Source of the DNA: CAG-1031 sp964556785
GTDB lineage: Bacteria; Bacteroidota; Bacteroidia; Bacteroidales; Muribaculaceae
DNA: 24,954 nucleotides
NCBI GenBank assembly: GCA_964556785.1
Contig: CAZKXM010000019.1
Location: forward strand, 1 to 24,954
Direction of reading: 5' to 3'
Shown: one piece after another, positions 1 through 7,171 of the stretch
Numbering within the stretch: the stretch's first letter is position 1
Layout: each line of letters starts with the position of its first letter
The notes under the pieces: generated by a model
What the model saw: the letters and a program-made list of their open reading frames with translations, nothing else
What the model was told of the DNA's origin: nothing
Database searches by the model: none
Program-made: the position numbers and the translations under genes

Positions 1-830
1 CGATATTCATTAGGTGACGCGCCAAGATGCTGACGAACGTATCGACAGAAAAAAGACAGAGACGAGAAATTGAGTTGTACGCTGATTTCCTTCACACTCT
101 TCTTTGAATTTTTCAGGAGGTTGGCAATCTCATTAACGGTCTTTTCAGTGATCCATTCGATCGGTGTTTTTCCACTCGTCCGCCGAATTACTGTTGATAA
201 GTATTTTGGGGTCTTATTGAGTTGCAATGCATACCAGTTTACACTGCGAGGAGTTGGGTGTGTACTGTTCAACAGATTAAAGAAGGCTTCTGAAAGCGTC
301 TCAGGGGACTGCATAAAATTGTGGGCTTCAATTCCTTCTGTCGAAGATCCGATCATGGAAGATATTCGGTAAAACATTGCTTGGATGAGACAACGAACAT
401 AGTCGCTGTAGAAAAGAACACCACATGCTGGCAGTCGCAGGCAAAGATACCGGAAGTCTACCGACAAGTCTTCAATTTCGACGTTGGTGAATGTGTGCTT
501 ACAATTTGATCTGAACTGCTGGAACATTGTCCAGATGATTGCGGAGTTCGGGAATATTTCAGAGTTGAGTTTCTTTGACATGCAAAACATCATGAAACGG
601 AAATCGTGACTGAACATTGTCTGTTCGAGTCTCCGATCTGATGGGCAAAACAGGATATCATTCTTGCTTAAGTTTACTTTTTTGCCGTCCATTTCCATTG
701 ACATTTCACCCTCCGTGCAGACAATGAGACGCATCCATCTGTCATCGTTCTGCTCTATGGCGGAAAGGTGTCGCAGATCATCGGTTATAATGAAATCTTC
801 TGTCGCAAAATAGTTTGGTTGATCCATCAT
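1..830 (-). CDS. AraC-family transcriptional regulator (3' end cut by window edge)
   Basis: The minus strand is open from an ATG at 830 (a second ATG follows at 827) to the window edge, giving about 276 residues without a stop. The N-terminal part, roughly residues 1-150, reads as a cupin-like sensor domain. The C-terminal part carries a typical AraC double helix-turn-helix: a first helix pair around LQLNKTPKYLSTVIRR, then the second motif with KSVKEISVQLNFSS, SFFCRYVRQHLG and the family ending SPNEYR. Only the last few residues can be missing. The element CATCTTTG lies just 4 bases before the ATG, so the transcript may be nearly leaderless. The gene is divergent from the DUF4405 gene at 1000, which it may control. 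Its ligand is unknown. The call is firm at family level only. Confidence 0.9.
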   Translation of the reverse strand, partial: MMDQPNYFATEDFIITDDLRHLSAIEQNDDRWMRLIVCTEGEMSMEMDGKKVNLSKNDILFCPSDRRLEQTMFSHDFRFMMFCMSKKLNSEIFPNSAIIWTMFQQFRSNCKHTFTNVEIEDLSVDFRYLCLRLPACGVLFYSDYVRCLIQAMFYRISSMIGSSTEGIEAHNFMQSPETLSEAFFNLLNSTHPTPRSVNWYALQLNKTPKYLSTVIRRTSGKTPIEWITEKTVNEIANLLKNSKKSVKEISVQLNFSSLSFFCRYVRQHLGASPNEY

Positions 831-999
831 GATGCAAAGATGCAAAATATACATGAAACATGTCATAAATTCCTACAAAAATTGACTAAAGGTAGGAATT
901 TGAGCTGAAGGAGAAATATGGTACGTCATTACCGAAAAATATATAATCAGATCTAACCATTTATTTTACATCTTTGCGCCCAAAAATCATATAGGAACT

Positions 1000-1437
1000 A
1001 TGAAATTTCAGACAAACATCCGGATAGATCTTGCATTGATACCGACATTCCTTCTATTGTTTATCTCCGGAATCGGGATACACTTGACAGATGAATTTTC
1101 TCATTACAATGCGTGGCACAACTGGGCTGTGACTCATGTGATTGCAGGCACATTATTTCTGATATTAGGAATTTTCCACATTAAGGGTCATTGGCCTTGG
1201 TTCAAGTCACTCACCAAAAGTCTTAAGAAAAAGAGCAAACCGAATATGATACTGTCTCTGTTGTTCTTATTTGAAACGGTTACAGGAGTAATTCTGCTTG
1301 CATTCACTGAAGGAGGAGGAAGCCATATAGGATTATGGCATTGGTGGGCAGGACTTGTTATGATCGCTTTCGGCACTGGCCATCTTATAAAGCGTTGGAA
1401 AACACTCAAGCTCGGATATTCTAAGCTGAGGAAATAA
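1000..1437 (+). CDS. DUF4405 four-helix membrane protein
   Basis: This 145-residue integral membrane protein has four predicted helices at about residues 10-28, 42-60, 82-101 and 109-128, with a lysine-rich cytoplasmic loop between helices 2 and 3. Histidines lie at or near helix ends (H28, H46, H60, H64, H109, H114, H128). This is the pattern of DUF4405 proteins, which resemble cytochrome b561/FdhI-type heme b subunits, so heme binding is plausible but not shown. A CATCTTTG sequence at 969-976 may be its -7 promoter element, one mismatch from TAnnTTTG. It stands alone between the divergent AraC gene and the crcB pair. Its physiological role is not known. Confidence 0.75.
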   Translation: MKFQTNIRIDLALIPTFLLLFISGIGIHLTDEFSHYNAWHNWAVTHVIAGTLFLILGIFHIKGHWPWFKSLTKSLKKKSKPNMILSLLFLFETVTGVILLAFTEGGGSHIGLWHWWAGLVMIAFGTGHLIKRWKTLKLGYSKLRK

Positions 1438-1776
1438 ATTATTCTGACCATCATCTACATAGATTCTATGTGGCGGTTTCCATCATATGAAGGACTTCGA
1501 TAAACATGGTTCTAATCCGTGATTGAATCATCTCAAATTCTCCGATATAACGCGGAGGGAGCGAATACGCGACGATCCGAACATCTCCCCTTGCAACCTA
1601 GCTGAGAACCGAGACCTATCTCTGTAATCTGATGGGCTGAATCAAGCTTTATTATTCCATCGGTTGTAGATTAAAATATTCTCAATTAGAACCAACATTC
1701 ATTCAGAAGCGTTAATATTATGTCAATAAAACATAATCTTGAGTAAATACGAGAGAATAATTTTAACACTACTGTT
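1438..1776. other. 339-base gene-free stretch with several hairpins
   Basis: No convincing reading frame is visible on either strand. The stretch has several possible stems: CTCCG (1540-1544) with CGGAG (1553-1557); GGGAG (1557-1561) with CTCCC (1585-1589) enclosing GCG/CGC; and TAATCTGATGG (1625-1635) with CCATC (1657-1661) plus AGATTA (1668-1673), a bulged 11-pair stem. It ends about 100 bases before the crcB start, so it could be a regulatory leader or a small RNA. I could not match it to the fluoride riboswitch or to another known class. Confidence 0.4.
1455..1473 (+). terminator. Short hairpin after the DUF4405 gene, possible weak terminator
   Basis: ACATAGA at 1457-1463 and TCTATGT at 1465-1471 form an inverted repeat, and flanking bases extend it to about 9 pairs. 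It lies 17 bases after the DUF4405 stop. There is no T-run, so intrinsic termination is uncertain. Confidence 0.3.
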
Positions 1777-2175
1777 ATGTTTAAATCAACAATGATTGCC
1801 GGTGCCGGCGGTTTCTTAGGCACTTGTCTTCGTTTCCTTTCGGAAAAGTTAGGTGGAGCAATCTGTCACTTGTCTTTCCCCTTATGAACATTCATGGCCA
1901 ATATGGTTGGCTGTATTATCATCGGAATGCTGTACGGTTATCTCAATAAGACCGGAAAGCTTAGTAAAACAGAGAATCTTCTGTGGATCACAGGTTTCTG
2001 CGGTGGCTTAACCACATTTTCGTCATTCTCTGATGACATGATCTCGCTTCTTGACAAAGGCGATGCCGGAATGTTCGTGTTCTACATGGTAACAAGCCTT
2101 GTCTTCGGTATTGCGATGGTAGCCTTAGGAGCCGCTTGTATTCGCAAACCTGCTGTTAAAACTCAAAATGCCTAA
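1777..2175 (+). pseudogene. crcB: CrcB/Fluc fluoride channel, first copy, interrupted by an in-frame TGA
   Basis: Reading from the ATG at 1777 gives the conserved CrcB N-terminus (AGAGGFLGTCLRF), then a TGA stop at codon 37 (1885-1887). The same frame continues without further damage to 2175, with TFMANMVGC and the pore motif GFCGGLTTFSSFS. The neighbouring intact copy reads YPVGTFAVNVIGC where this one reads FPL-stop-TFMANMVGC. The stop therefore replaces the conserved Gly and would arise from a single GGA to TGA change. Without it the product would be 132 residues with four helices. Translation could restart at ATG 1894, but that product lacks the first helix. Explanations are a recent nonsense mutation, a sequencing error or programmed recoding; the first two are much likelier. 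The gene sits 20 bases before the second crcB, which suggests one transcript. Confidence 0.85.
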
Positions 2176-2195
2176 CCTTTAAGTAACTGAAAATT

Positions 2196-2567
2196 ATGAT
2201 TCTTCAATATATGCTCATCGCAGGATTAGGCGGTTTTGCCGGCACCTGCGGACGATACTTGACCGGCGTTGCCGGTAAGAAACTTTGCGGCGATAAATAT
2301 CCTGTCGGCACCTTTGCTGTCAATGTTATCGGCTGTTTCATCATCGGTATTTTTGTTGGTCTCTGGACTCGACACGACATGAGCCCGCTGGTCAATGCAC
2401 TCCTCATCTCAGGTTTCTGCGGCGGATTCACAACATTTTCTTCGTTCAGCCACGATAGTTTCGCAATGATCCAAAAAGGTGAATGGTTGAAATTTATCCT
2501 TTACATTGTTCCTACCGTCGTTCTCGGTCTCCTGATGGTATGGCTCGGTATTAAATGCGTAGCCTGA
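2196..2567 (+). CDS. crcB: CrcB/Fluc fluoride ion channel, second copy
   Basis: This 123-residue, four-helix membrane protein exports fluoride through the inner membrane. Family signatures are all present: AGLGGFAGTCGRY near the N-terminus, YPVGTFAVNVIGCFIIG with the conserved Asn in helix 2, and GFCGGFTTFSSFSHD in the broken helix 3 that carries the pore phenylalanines. Fluc channels are dual-topology dimers, built either from one protein or, where two adjacent genes exist, from an obligate pair. The broken partner immediately upstream therefore matters: if this copy evolved as half of a heterodimer it may not work alone. The operon ends at the strong hairpin at 2597-2636. Confidence 0.93.
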   Translation: MILQYMLIAGLGGFAGTCGRYLTGVAGKKLCGDKYPVGTFAVNVIGCFIIGIFVGLWTRHDMSPLVNALLISGFCGGFTTFSSFSHDSFAMIQKGEWLKFILYIVPTVVLGLLMVWLGIKCVA

Positions 2568-2596
2568 TACAACTCTAATTGTTTCTAATATACACG

Positions 2597-2636
2597 CACC
2601 ACCCATTCTTTAACTTAAGAGTGGGTGGTGTTGTTT
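2597..2636. terminator. Rho-independent terminator after crcB, probably bidirectional
   Basis: The arms 2597-2610 and 2617-2630 make a stem of 14 pairs (core CACCACCCA with TGGGTGGTG, one T-G pair) closed by a six-base loop and followed by TTGTTT. It separates the convergent crcB and GNAT genes, and on the minus strand it may also stop the adenylation-GNAT transcript, although the T-run there is poor. Confidence 0.85.
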
Positions 2637-2670
2637 ATATTGGAGATACACCAAATGGCTCCAGGAGGAG

Positions 2671-3120
2671 TTATTCCTTACTGTATTTCATCATGTCAGG
2701 GAGATCATGGAACCCGAGCGATTCATAGACCGGCCTGCCATCAGCGGTTGTTTCGAGATAGATCTTTCCACATTGGCGCCGCAAGGATTCCTGGATAAGA
2801 TGCGAAACAATCTTGTGGGCCAGTCCATGCCTGCGATAGGCCTCACGCACATATATGTTCATCAGATAAGCACACCGTCCCGACGGATTGTCGGGTGACG
2901 GAAGCTCTTCGGAGAAACAAACGGCACCGCAGCCACATTGCTCCCCGTCATATTCGGCTAATATAGCATAATGCGAGCCGTCGGCAATATGCCTTTCATA
3001 AAACCGGCGGTTGGCCAAGAGCAGTGCTTCGTCGGCCTTCTGCCCGAACACATGCTCTATAACCTCCGCCCGCCAGTTCATCAGTGAGGGTATCTCCTTC
3101 ACTTCTACAAGTGATACCAT
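2671..3120 (-). CDS. GNAT-family N-acetyltransferase
   Basis: The 149-residue protein has the GNAT fold order: N-terminal strand and helix to about residue 45, central strands (YAILAEYDG, CGAVCFS), the acetyl-CoA loop around residues 91-101 (VREAYRRHGLA, a version of Q/RxxGxG/A), and the C-terminal LETTADGRPVYESLGF segment. Cytoplasmic acyl transfer from acetyl-CoA to an amine is the family role; the acceptor cannot be read from sequence. It starts 15 bases after the stop of the adenylation enzyme on the same strand and is probably cotranscribed with it, which raises the possibility that it acts on a product of that enzyme. It could equally be an unrelated housekeeping acetyltransferase. Confidence 0.88.
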   Translation of the reverse strand: MVSLVEVKEIPSLMNWRAEVIEHVFGQKADEALLLANRRFYERHIADGSHYAILAEYDGEQCGCGAVCFSEELPSPDNPSGRCAYLMNIYVREAYRRHGLAHKIVSHLIQESLRRQCGKIYLETTADGRPVYESLGFHDLPDMMKYSKE

Positions 3121-3135
3121 GAATCTCAGCTGAAT

Positions 3136-4578
3136 TTATTGATATTTACCAACCTTCAACACTTTCGGCAGCGATTTCATATCGATCTTGCCGCGGTGGG
3201 TGAGAGGCAGTTCGTTGACTTCCACAAAAAATTCAGGCACCATAAAATCGGTGAGTTTCGATTTGAGATATTCACGTGCATCATGCAGCGAGAAGCCTTT
3301 GCGTGGTATTATATATGCCACAAGGTAGTGCAAGCCGCCTTCGTCGAGGAATGCACGGACAATGCCTCGCTCAACCTCGGGATACTCATTGAGCACATTC
3401 TCAACCTCCTCCGGCTCTACTCGCTTGCCGAGAATCATAACCTGCTCATCTCGACGGTGGAGGAACGCCATATTGCCGTCAGGAAGCACGTAACCCATAT
3501 CGCCGCTTCGATACAGACGTGTGCCGTCGGGAAGCGTCACGAAATTTGCCTGCTCAGGCGGATTGCCCAGATAGCCTTGATTGACACCCTCTCCAAATAT
3601 ACAGATCTCGCCCATTTCACCCTTGGGTACTTCCTTGAGGTTCTTGTCGAGGATCTTTACCTCAACGCCCTTTATGGCTTTACCGATAGAAAATGTGCCG
3701 TCTTCAAGAGGTTCGGCGTTATCCACCCTGAAATAATTGGAGCAAACGCAGGTCTCAGAGGGTCCGTAAGTGTTATAGATCCTGATGCCTTTGTTGCGAA
3801 GGTTTGTGATATAGCTTGCACGGATCACATCGCCGCCACTTATTATCAGGTTAACGGTTTTCGGAAGCAACTCAGGCTTCTTATTCAGGTCAGCAATAAG
3901 ATACGGGAAACCGTCAATGATGGTGACACCGTGTCGCGTGCAGAAGTCCATCAAGCCGTTGAGCGGTCCGTTGTGCACCTCGATCGTCGGGATCGCAAGA
4001 GTTGCTCCATTGAGGAGGGTTGTGAACACTTCCTCAACAAATATATCGAACGAGCAAACTGAATATTGAAGCATCACATCGCCGGGGCCCGTGTGCATTT
4101 CGGCTTCAAACGCTTCGCAATAGTTTACAACCGAATGGTTTTCCTGGATAACGCCCTTAGGTTTGCCGGTTGTGCCTGAAGTGTAGAGTATATAAGCGAT
4201 GCCGTCGGGAGTCGAACGGTCATCGAATGTTTCAGTCGCGGGAACAAGATTCTCGCAGTAGTCATCGGTTATAACCAGCTTCACGCCGGCTGTCTTCATC
4301 ATGTAGTCAATACGGTCTTTAGGAAGAAACGGCTCTGCTGGAACGTAAGCAGCCCCGCTCTTCAGCACCGCGAGCATAGCAGCGATCTGTTCAGCGCCAT
4401 GGTGCATCACGATTCCAATGAACGAGTGATTCTGATTGTAGAACTTGGCGAGAATGGAATTAACCATAGAGTCAAGTTCGGAATAGCTGATTGTGCGATT
4501 ATCTTCAATTATGGCCGGGAGATCGGGATATCTGGTCACCATCTCACGAAATCGGCTGTAGATAGTTCGTTTGCTCAT
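3136..4578 (-). CDS. Stand-alone amino-acid adenylation enzyme (NRPS A-domain-like)
   Basis: The 480-residue protein belongs to the AMP-forming acyl/aminoacyl adenylate family. NRPS-type core motifs appear in order: the A3 P-loop LYTSGTTGKPKGV (131-143), A4 with FD at 177-178, A5 NTYGPSE (269-275), A7 YRSGD (356-360), A8 RRDEQVMILGKRVEPEE (about 375-391) and the A10 lysine K464 in HRGKIDMKSLP. The Asp in FD corresponds to the residue that contacts the alpha-amino group in amino-acid-activating domains, so an amino acid is the likely substrate. The chain ends soon after A10, with no carrier or condensation domain, and no carrier protein gene lies nearby. A DltA-like loading role on a remote carrier or a free acyl-AMP intermediate are both possible. 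It is the first gene of a two-gene unit with the GNAT gene. Confidence 0.88.
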   Translation of the reverse strand: MSKRTIYSRFREMVTRYPDLPAIIEDNRTISYSELDSMVNSILAKFYNQNHSFIGIVMHHGAEQIAAMLAVLKSGAAYVPAEPFLPKDRIDYMMKTAGVKLVITDDYCENLVPATETFDDRSTPDGIAYILYTSGTTGKPKGVIQENHSVVNYCEAFEAEMHTGPGDVMLQYSVCSFDIFVEEVFTTLLNGATLAIPTIEVHNGPLNGLMDFCTRHGVTIIDGFPYLIADLNKKPELLPKTVNLIISGGDVIRASYITNLRNKGIRIYNTYGPSETCVCSNYFRVDNAEPLEDGTFSIGKAIKGVEVKILDKNLKEVPKGEMGEICIFGEGVNQGYLGNPPEQANFVTLPDGTRLYRSGDMGYVLPDGNMAFLHRRDEQVMILGKRVEPEEVENVLNEYPEVERGIVRAFLDEGGLHYLVAYIIPRKGFSLHDAREYLKSKLTDFMVPEFFVEVNELPLTHRGKIDMKSLPKVLKVGKYQ

Positions 4579-4622
4579 AAAATATTGTATATATTTTAAT
4601 AATGCCCCTCCTAATCAACTTG

Positions 4623-4635
4623 TTCACAAAGTGAA
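4623..4635. promoter_or_regulatory. Perfect palindrome in the divergent adenylation/nitric oxide reductase promoter region
   Basis: TTCACAAAGTGAA is a perfect inverted repeat (TTCAC, three bases, GTGAA) located about 90 bases before the qNOR -7 element and 45 bases before the divergent adenylation start. Its position and symmetry suit a dimeric repressor or a CRP/FNR-type activator. No protein can be assigned. Confidence 0.3.
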
Positions 4636-4721
4636 TGTGTGCGGATTAGGGTCGTTTGCTCAATTTCTATAAAAATTATCACATTTTTTGACTGAAAGAT
4701 GATAGTTTTAATAAATCTTTT

Positions 4722-4729
4722 TATATTTG
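4722..4729 (+). promoter_or_regulatory. Bacteroidota -7 promoter element for qNOR
   Basis: TATATTTG matches the TAnnTTTG consensus exactly and lies 61 bases before the qNOR start. I see no TTG at the usual -33 distance, which would fit an activator-dependent promoter. Confidence 0.55.
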
Positions 4730-4790
4730 CCTTGTGTTTTAATAGCATTTTGAATCATTTTAACTATTCACATACTAAAATGCTGAAGTT

Positions 4791-7028
4791 ATGAAATCTT
4801 CACTTCCAAACGATTCAACCCAGCGAATCACTTTCTCGCGCTGGTGGGTCATTGTCCTGACGTGTGTGCTGATCTATGGTTTCGCCACGCTGATCACGAT
4901 TACCTGTAAAGCAGTAGCCGATAAACCGCCGGTGCCGGAGATGGTGGTTGACGAATCCGGTCAAATGCTGTTTACTGGAAAAGACATCACCGAAGGTCAA
5001 GCCATTTTCTTGCGCTACGGCCTGATGGACAACGGCACGATATGGGGCCACGGAGCATACCTCGGACCCGACTTCTCGGCCGAATATCTCCATCGTCTGG
5101 CCGTGAACTATGCCGACTCCATTTCCGATCCTGAGGCCAGAGCAGCCACAGCTAAGGCTAATCGTTACGACGCAGAGTCAAAAACGTTGGTCTATAACAC
5201 CTTTGAGGCAGATACATATAAAGCAACTCCTGAATGGTGGAAAACGTATCTCAGTGATCCTGCCAAAAACGGTGGTCTGAAAAAGGATCTCATAACCGAC
5301 ACTGAAGAACTTCGCAAGCTATCGGCCTACAACTCGTGGGCTGCCTGGGCATGTATCGCCACACGTCCCGGCACTGATGCTTCCTACACCAACAATTTCC
5401 CCAGCGAGTCACTCATAGGCAATTCCCCCACTTCGGCAACCGCTGTGTGGAGCATAGCCTCGCTTCTGTTCCTGCTTTTCGGTATCGGCGGCTGTCTGTT
5501 CTTCCTCGGCCGTCACCGCGATGACGACTGGGCTCCAGCACCTGTACCCTCTCCCATGATGATTCCTGACGGACAGACACCCGGTTCAATGCGGGCAATC
5601 CTGAAATTCTGCGCCGTTGTGGGTCTCCTTTTCTTAGGCCAGACCCTCATTGGTGGTGCTGTCGCACACTATCGTGCCGACCCGACCAGCTTCTACGGCT
5701 GGGACATGAGCACTCTCTGGCCAAGTTCGTTGATGCGCACATGGCACCTTCAGCTGGCCATTTTCTGGATCGCTACAGGATTCGTGGTCGGTGGTCTCAC
5801 AATCTCGCGCATACTCGGAGGTAAGGATTGGAACGGACTTAAAAACCTGACCAACCTTTTGTTCTGCGCGTTTGCAGTAGTGATCTTCGGTTCTCTTCTC
5901 AGTGATTGGGCTGGCATAGCCGGCTGGTGGAACGACGCCACTTTCTGGCTCGGTTCACAAGGCTGGGAATATATCGAAATTGGCCGTGCATGGCAGTATG
6001 CACTCATTGCCGGCTTCCTGCTCTGGGCATTCATTTTGCTGCGTAACACAATTCCCGCAATCAAACGACTGTCCACCAAACCATTGGGAGTCGTGTTCCT
6101 CATTGCAGCTTTTGCAATCCCCGTGTTCTATCTGCCCGCCATCTTCTTTGGTCCGGAAACCAACTTCACCGTAGTCGACACCTGGCGATTCTGGGTAATC
6201 CACCTCTGGGTTGAAGGTTTCTTTGAAGTATTTGCTACGGTGATGGTGGCCCTCATCTTCATCGAGCTTGGCCTTGTTAGCCGCAACCGGGGCATGCGCC
6301 TGATATTCCTCGACTTCATCCTGACCCTTATGGGCGGCATAATCGGTACCGGCCACCATTGGTATTTCGAGGGCCAGACCGAGTTTAACATGGCTCTGAG
6401 TTCATGCTTCTCGGCGCTCGAAGTCGTACCTCTTGTGCTCCTTTGCATCGAAGCGGCCGGCTTTATCCGCACGTCGCGTACAGGCGGCCTCCCTGGCGTT
6501 GCGCAGCAACATCGCATTACCCTCGGATTCCTCATGTCTGTCGGTATATGGAACTTTGTTGGTGCAGGTGTGTTCGGCTTCCTTATCAACACCCCTCTTG
6601 TGAGCTATTATGAAATCGGCACAATGCTGACCCCCAACCATGGTCACACTGCAATGTTCGGTGTATTCGGATTCCTCTCTCTTGGACTTTCGTGCTTCTG
6701 CATGCGCAAAAACCTTACTGACCAACAGTGGGCACCCCTGGCCAAGTGGCTGCGCTGCTCTCTTTGGGGTCTCAACGTAGGCCTTGCGCTGATGGTGATC
6801 CTGAGCATGCTCCCCGGTGGTTTCGTCCAGATCTTTGACTCAATCCAGAATGGTTACTGGCACGCCCGCTCAATCGAATTCACCAACAACCACACTATGA
6901 GTACGCTCGGGTGGCTCCGAATTATCGGCGATTTGATCTTCATTGTCTTCGGCGCATTCCCCTTCTTTGTAGTCGCTGTCAGGGCTTGGCTCATCGGACG
7001 GCGTCAAAGCAAGCAAGTTACTGCCTGA
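4791..7028 (+). CDS. norB: Quinol-dependent nitric oxide reductase (qNOR)
   Basis: The 745-residue membrane enzyme reduces two NO to N2O with electrons from quinol. It is a heme-copper-oxidase relative with an N-terminal extracytoplasmic domain (about residues 45-210) replacing the separate NorC subunit, which is the qNOR hallmark. No CxxCH heme c motif is present, again as expected for qNOR. Ligands can be read: H319 in RTWHLQLAIFW, H471 in HLWVEGFFE with the conserved glutamates E475 and E479, the pair H522-H523 in GTGHHWYF, and H617/H619 in NHGHTAMFG for the hemes. It is a single-gene unit with its own -7 element and a strong terminator. In a gut Bacteroidales it most likely detoxifies host- or community-derived NO and need not belong to a full denitrification chain. 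Confidence 0.93.
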   Translation: MKSSLPNDSTQRITFSRWWVIVLTCVLIYGFATLITITCKAVADKPPVPEMVVDESGQMLFTGKDITEGQAIFLRYGLMDNGTIWGHGAYLGPDFSAEYLHRLAVNYADSISDPEARAATAKANRYDAESKTLVYNTFEADTYKATPEWWKTYLSDPAKNGGLKKDLITDTEELRKLSAYNSWAAWACIATRPGTDASYTNNFPSESLIGNSPTSATAVWSIASLLFLLFGIGGCLFFLGRHRDDDWAPAPVPSPMMIPDGQTPGSMRAILKFCAVVGLLFLGQTLIGGAVAHYRADPTSFYGWDMSTLWPSSLMRTWHLQLAIFWIATGFVVGGLTISRILGGKDWNGLKNLTNLLFCAFAVVIFGSLLSDWAGIAGWWNDATFWLGSQGWEYIEIGRAWQYALIAGFLLWAFILLRNTIPAIKRLSTKPLGVVFLIAAFAIPVFYLPAIFFGPETNFTVVDTWRFWVIHLWVEGFFEVFATVMVALIFIELGLVSRNRGMRLIFLDFILTLMGGIIGTGHHWYFEGQTEFNMALSSCFSALEVVPLVLLCIEAAGFIRTSRTGGLPGVAQQHRITLGFLMSVGIWNFVGAGVFGFLINTPLVSYYEIGTMLTPNHGHTAMFGVFGFLSLGLSCFCMRKNLTDQQWAPLAKWLRCSLWGLNVGLALMVILSMLPGGFVQIFDSIQNGYWHARSIEFTNNHTMSTLGWLRIIGDLIFIVFGAFPFFVVAVRAWLIGRRQSKQVTA

Positions 7029-7047
7029 AACATACAGAATCTCCATT

Positions 7048-7086
7048 AAAAGAACCTGCAGCACCTCACCTGCAGGTTCTTTTTTT
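7048..7086 (+). terminator. Rho-independent terminator after qNOR
   Basis: AGAACCTGCAG (7051-7061) pairs perfectly with CTGCAGGTTCT (7070-7080) around an eight-base loop, followed directly by a run of seven or more T. It lies 22 bases after the qNOR stop and isolates it from the next gene. Confidence 0.95.
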
Positions 7087-7132
7087 GATCAAGAGCCTAT
7101 ATTTAAATGCGGGATATTTTGAGGATTCTGCT

Positions 7133-7140
7133 TATTTTTG
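7133..7140 (+). promoter_or_regulatory. -7 promoter element for the FMN-binding/NapH-like gene
   Basis: TATTTTTG matches TAnnTTTG and sits 31 bases before the ATG at 7172, downstream of the qNOR terminator. The next genes therefore have a separate promoter. Confidence 0.5.
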
Positions 7141-7171
7141 TATTCGTAAAGAATCTAACGCTTGCTTACGT

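Noticed and set aside
70..509. Two plus-strand open frames near the left edge
   Set aside because: Both are opposite the continuous AraC-family frame on the minus strand and have no recognisable content.
1600..1645. TPP riboswitch-like words GCTGAGA, ACC, GACCT and GTAAT in order
   Set aside because: The P3 arm, the 5' GGGG strand and the 3' AGGGA strand are missing and the downstream gene is not thiamine-related, so this is probably chance.
1438..1776. Fluoride (crcB) riboswitch upstream of the channel genes
   Set aside because: I looked for the GGCGATG...GTTC...CTGATG core with its pseudoknot. Only a CTGATGGG near 1629 is present and the 5' half is absent.
1885..1887. TGA as selenocysteine or as a reassigned glycine codon
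   Set aside because: TGA ends several other genes in the window (for example 7026-7028 and 14061-14063), and the family has Gly at this site, not Cys or Sec.
3139..4062. 307-codon open frame on the plus strand
   Set aside because: It lies wholly opposite the well-supported adenylation gene, and its translation shows no domain.
7124..7155. GATTCT...AGAATC inverted repeat around the promoter of the FMN-binding gene
   Set aside because: Six-base arms separated by 20 bases in AT-rich DNA are easily explained by chance.
6911..7171. N-terminal extension of the FMN-binding/NapH-like protein into qNOR
   Set aside because: The extension overlaps qNOR coding sequence and its terminator, shows no protein pattern, and ATG 7172 has its own promoter element.
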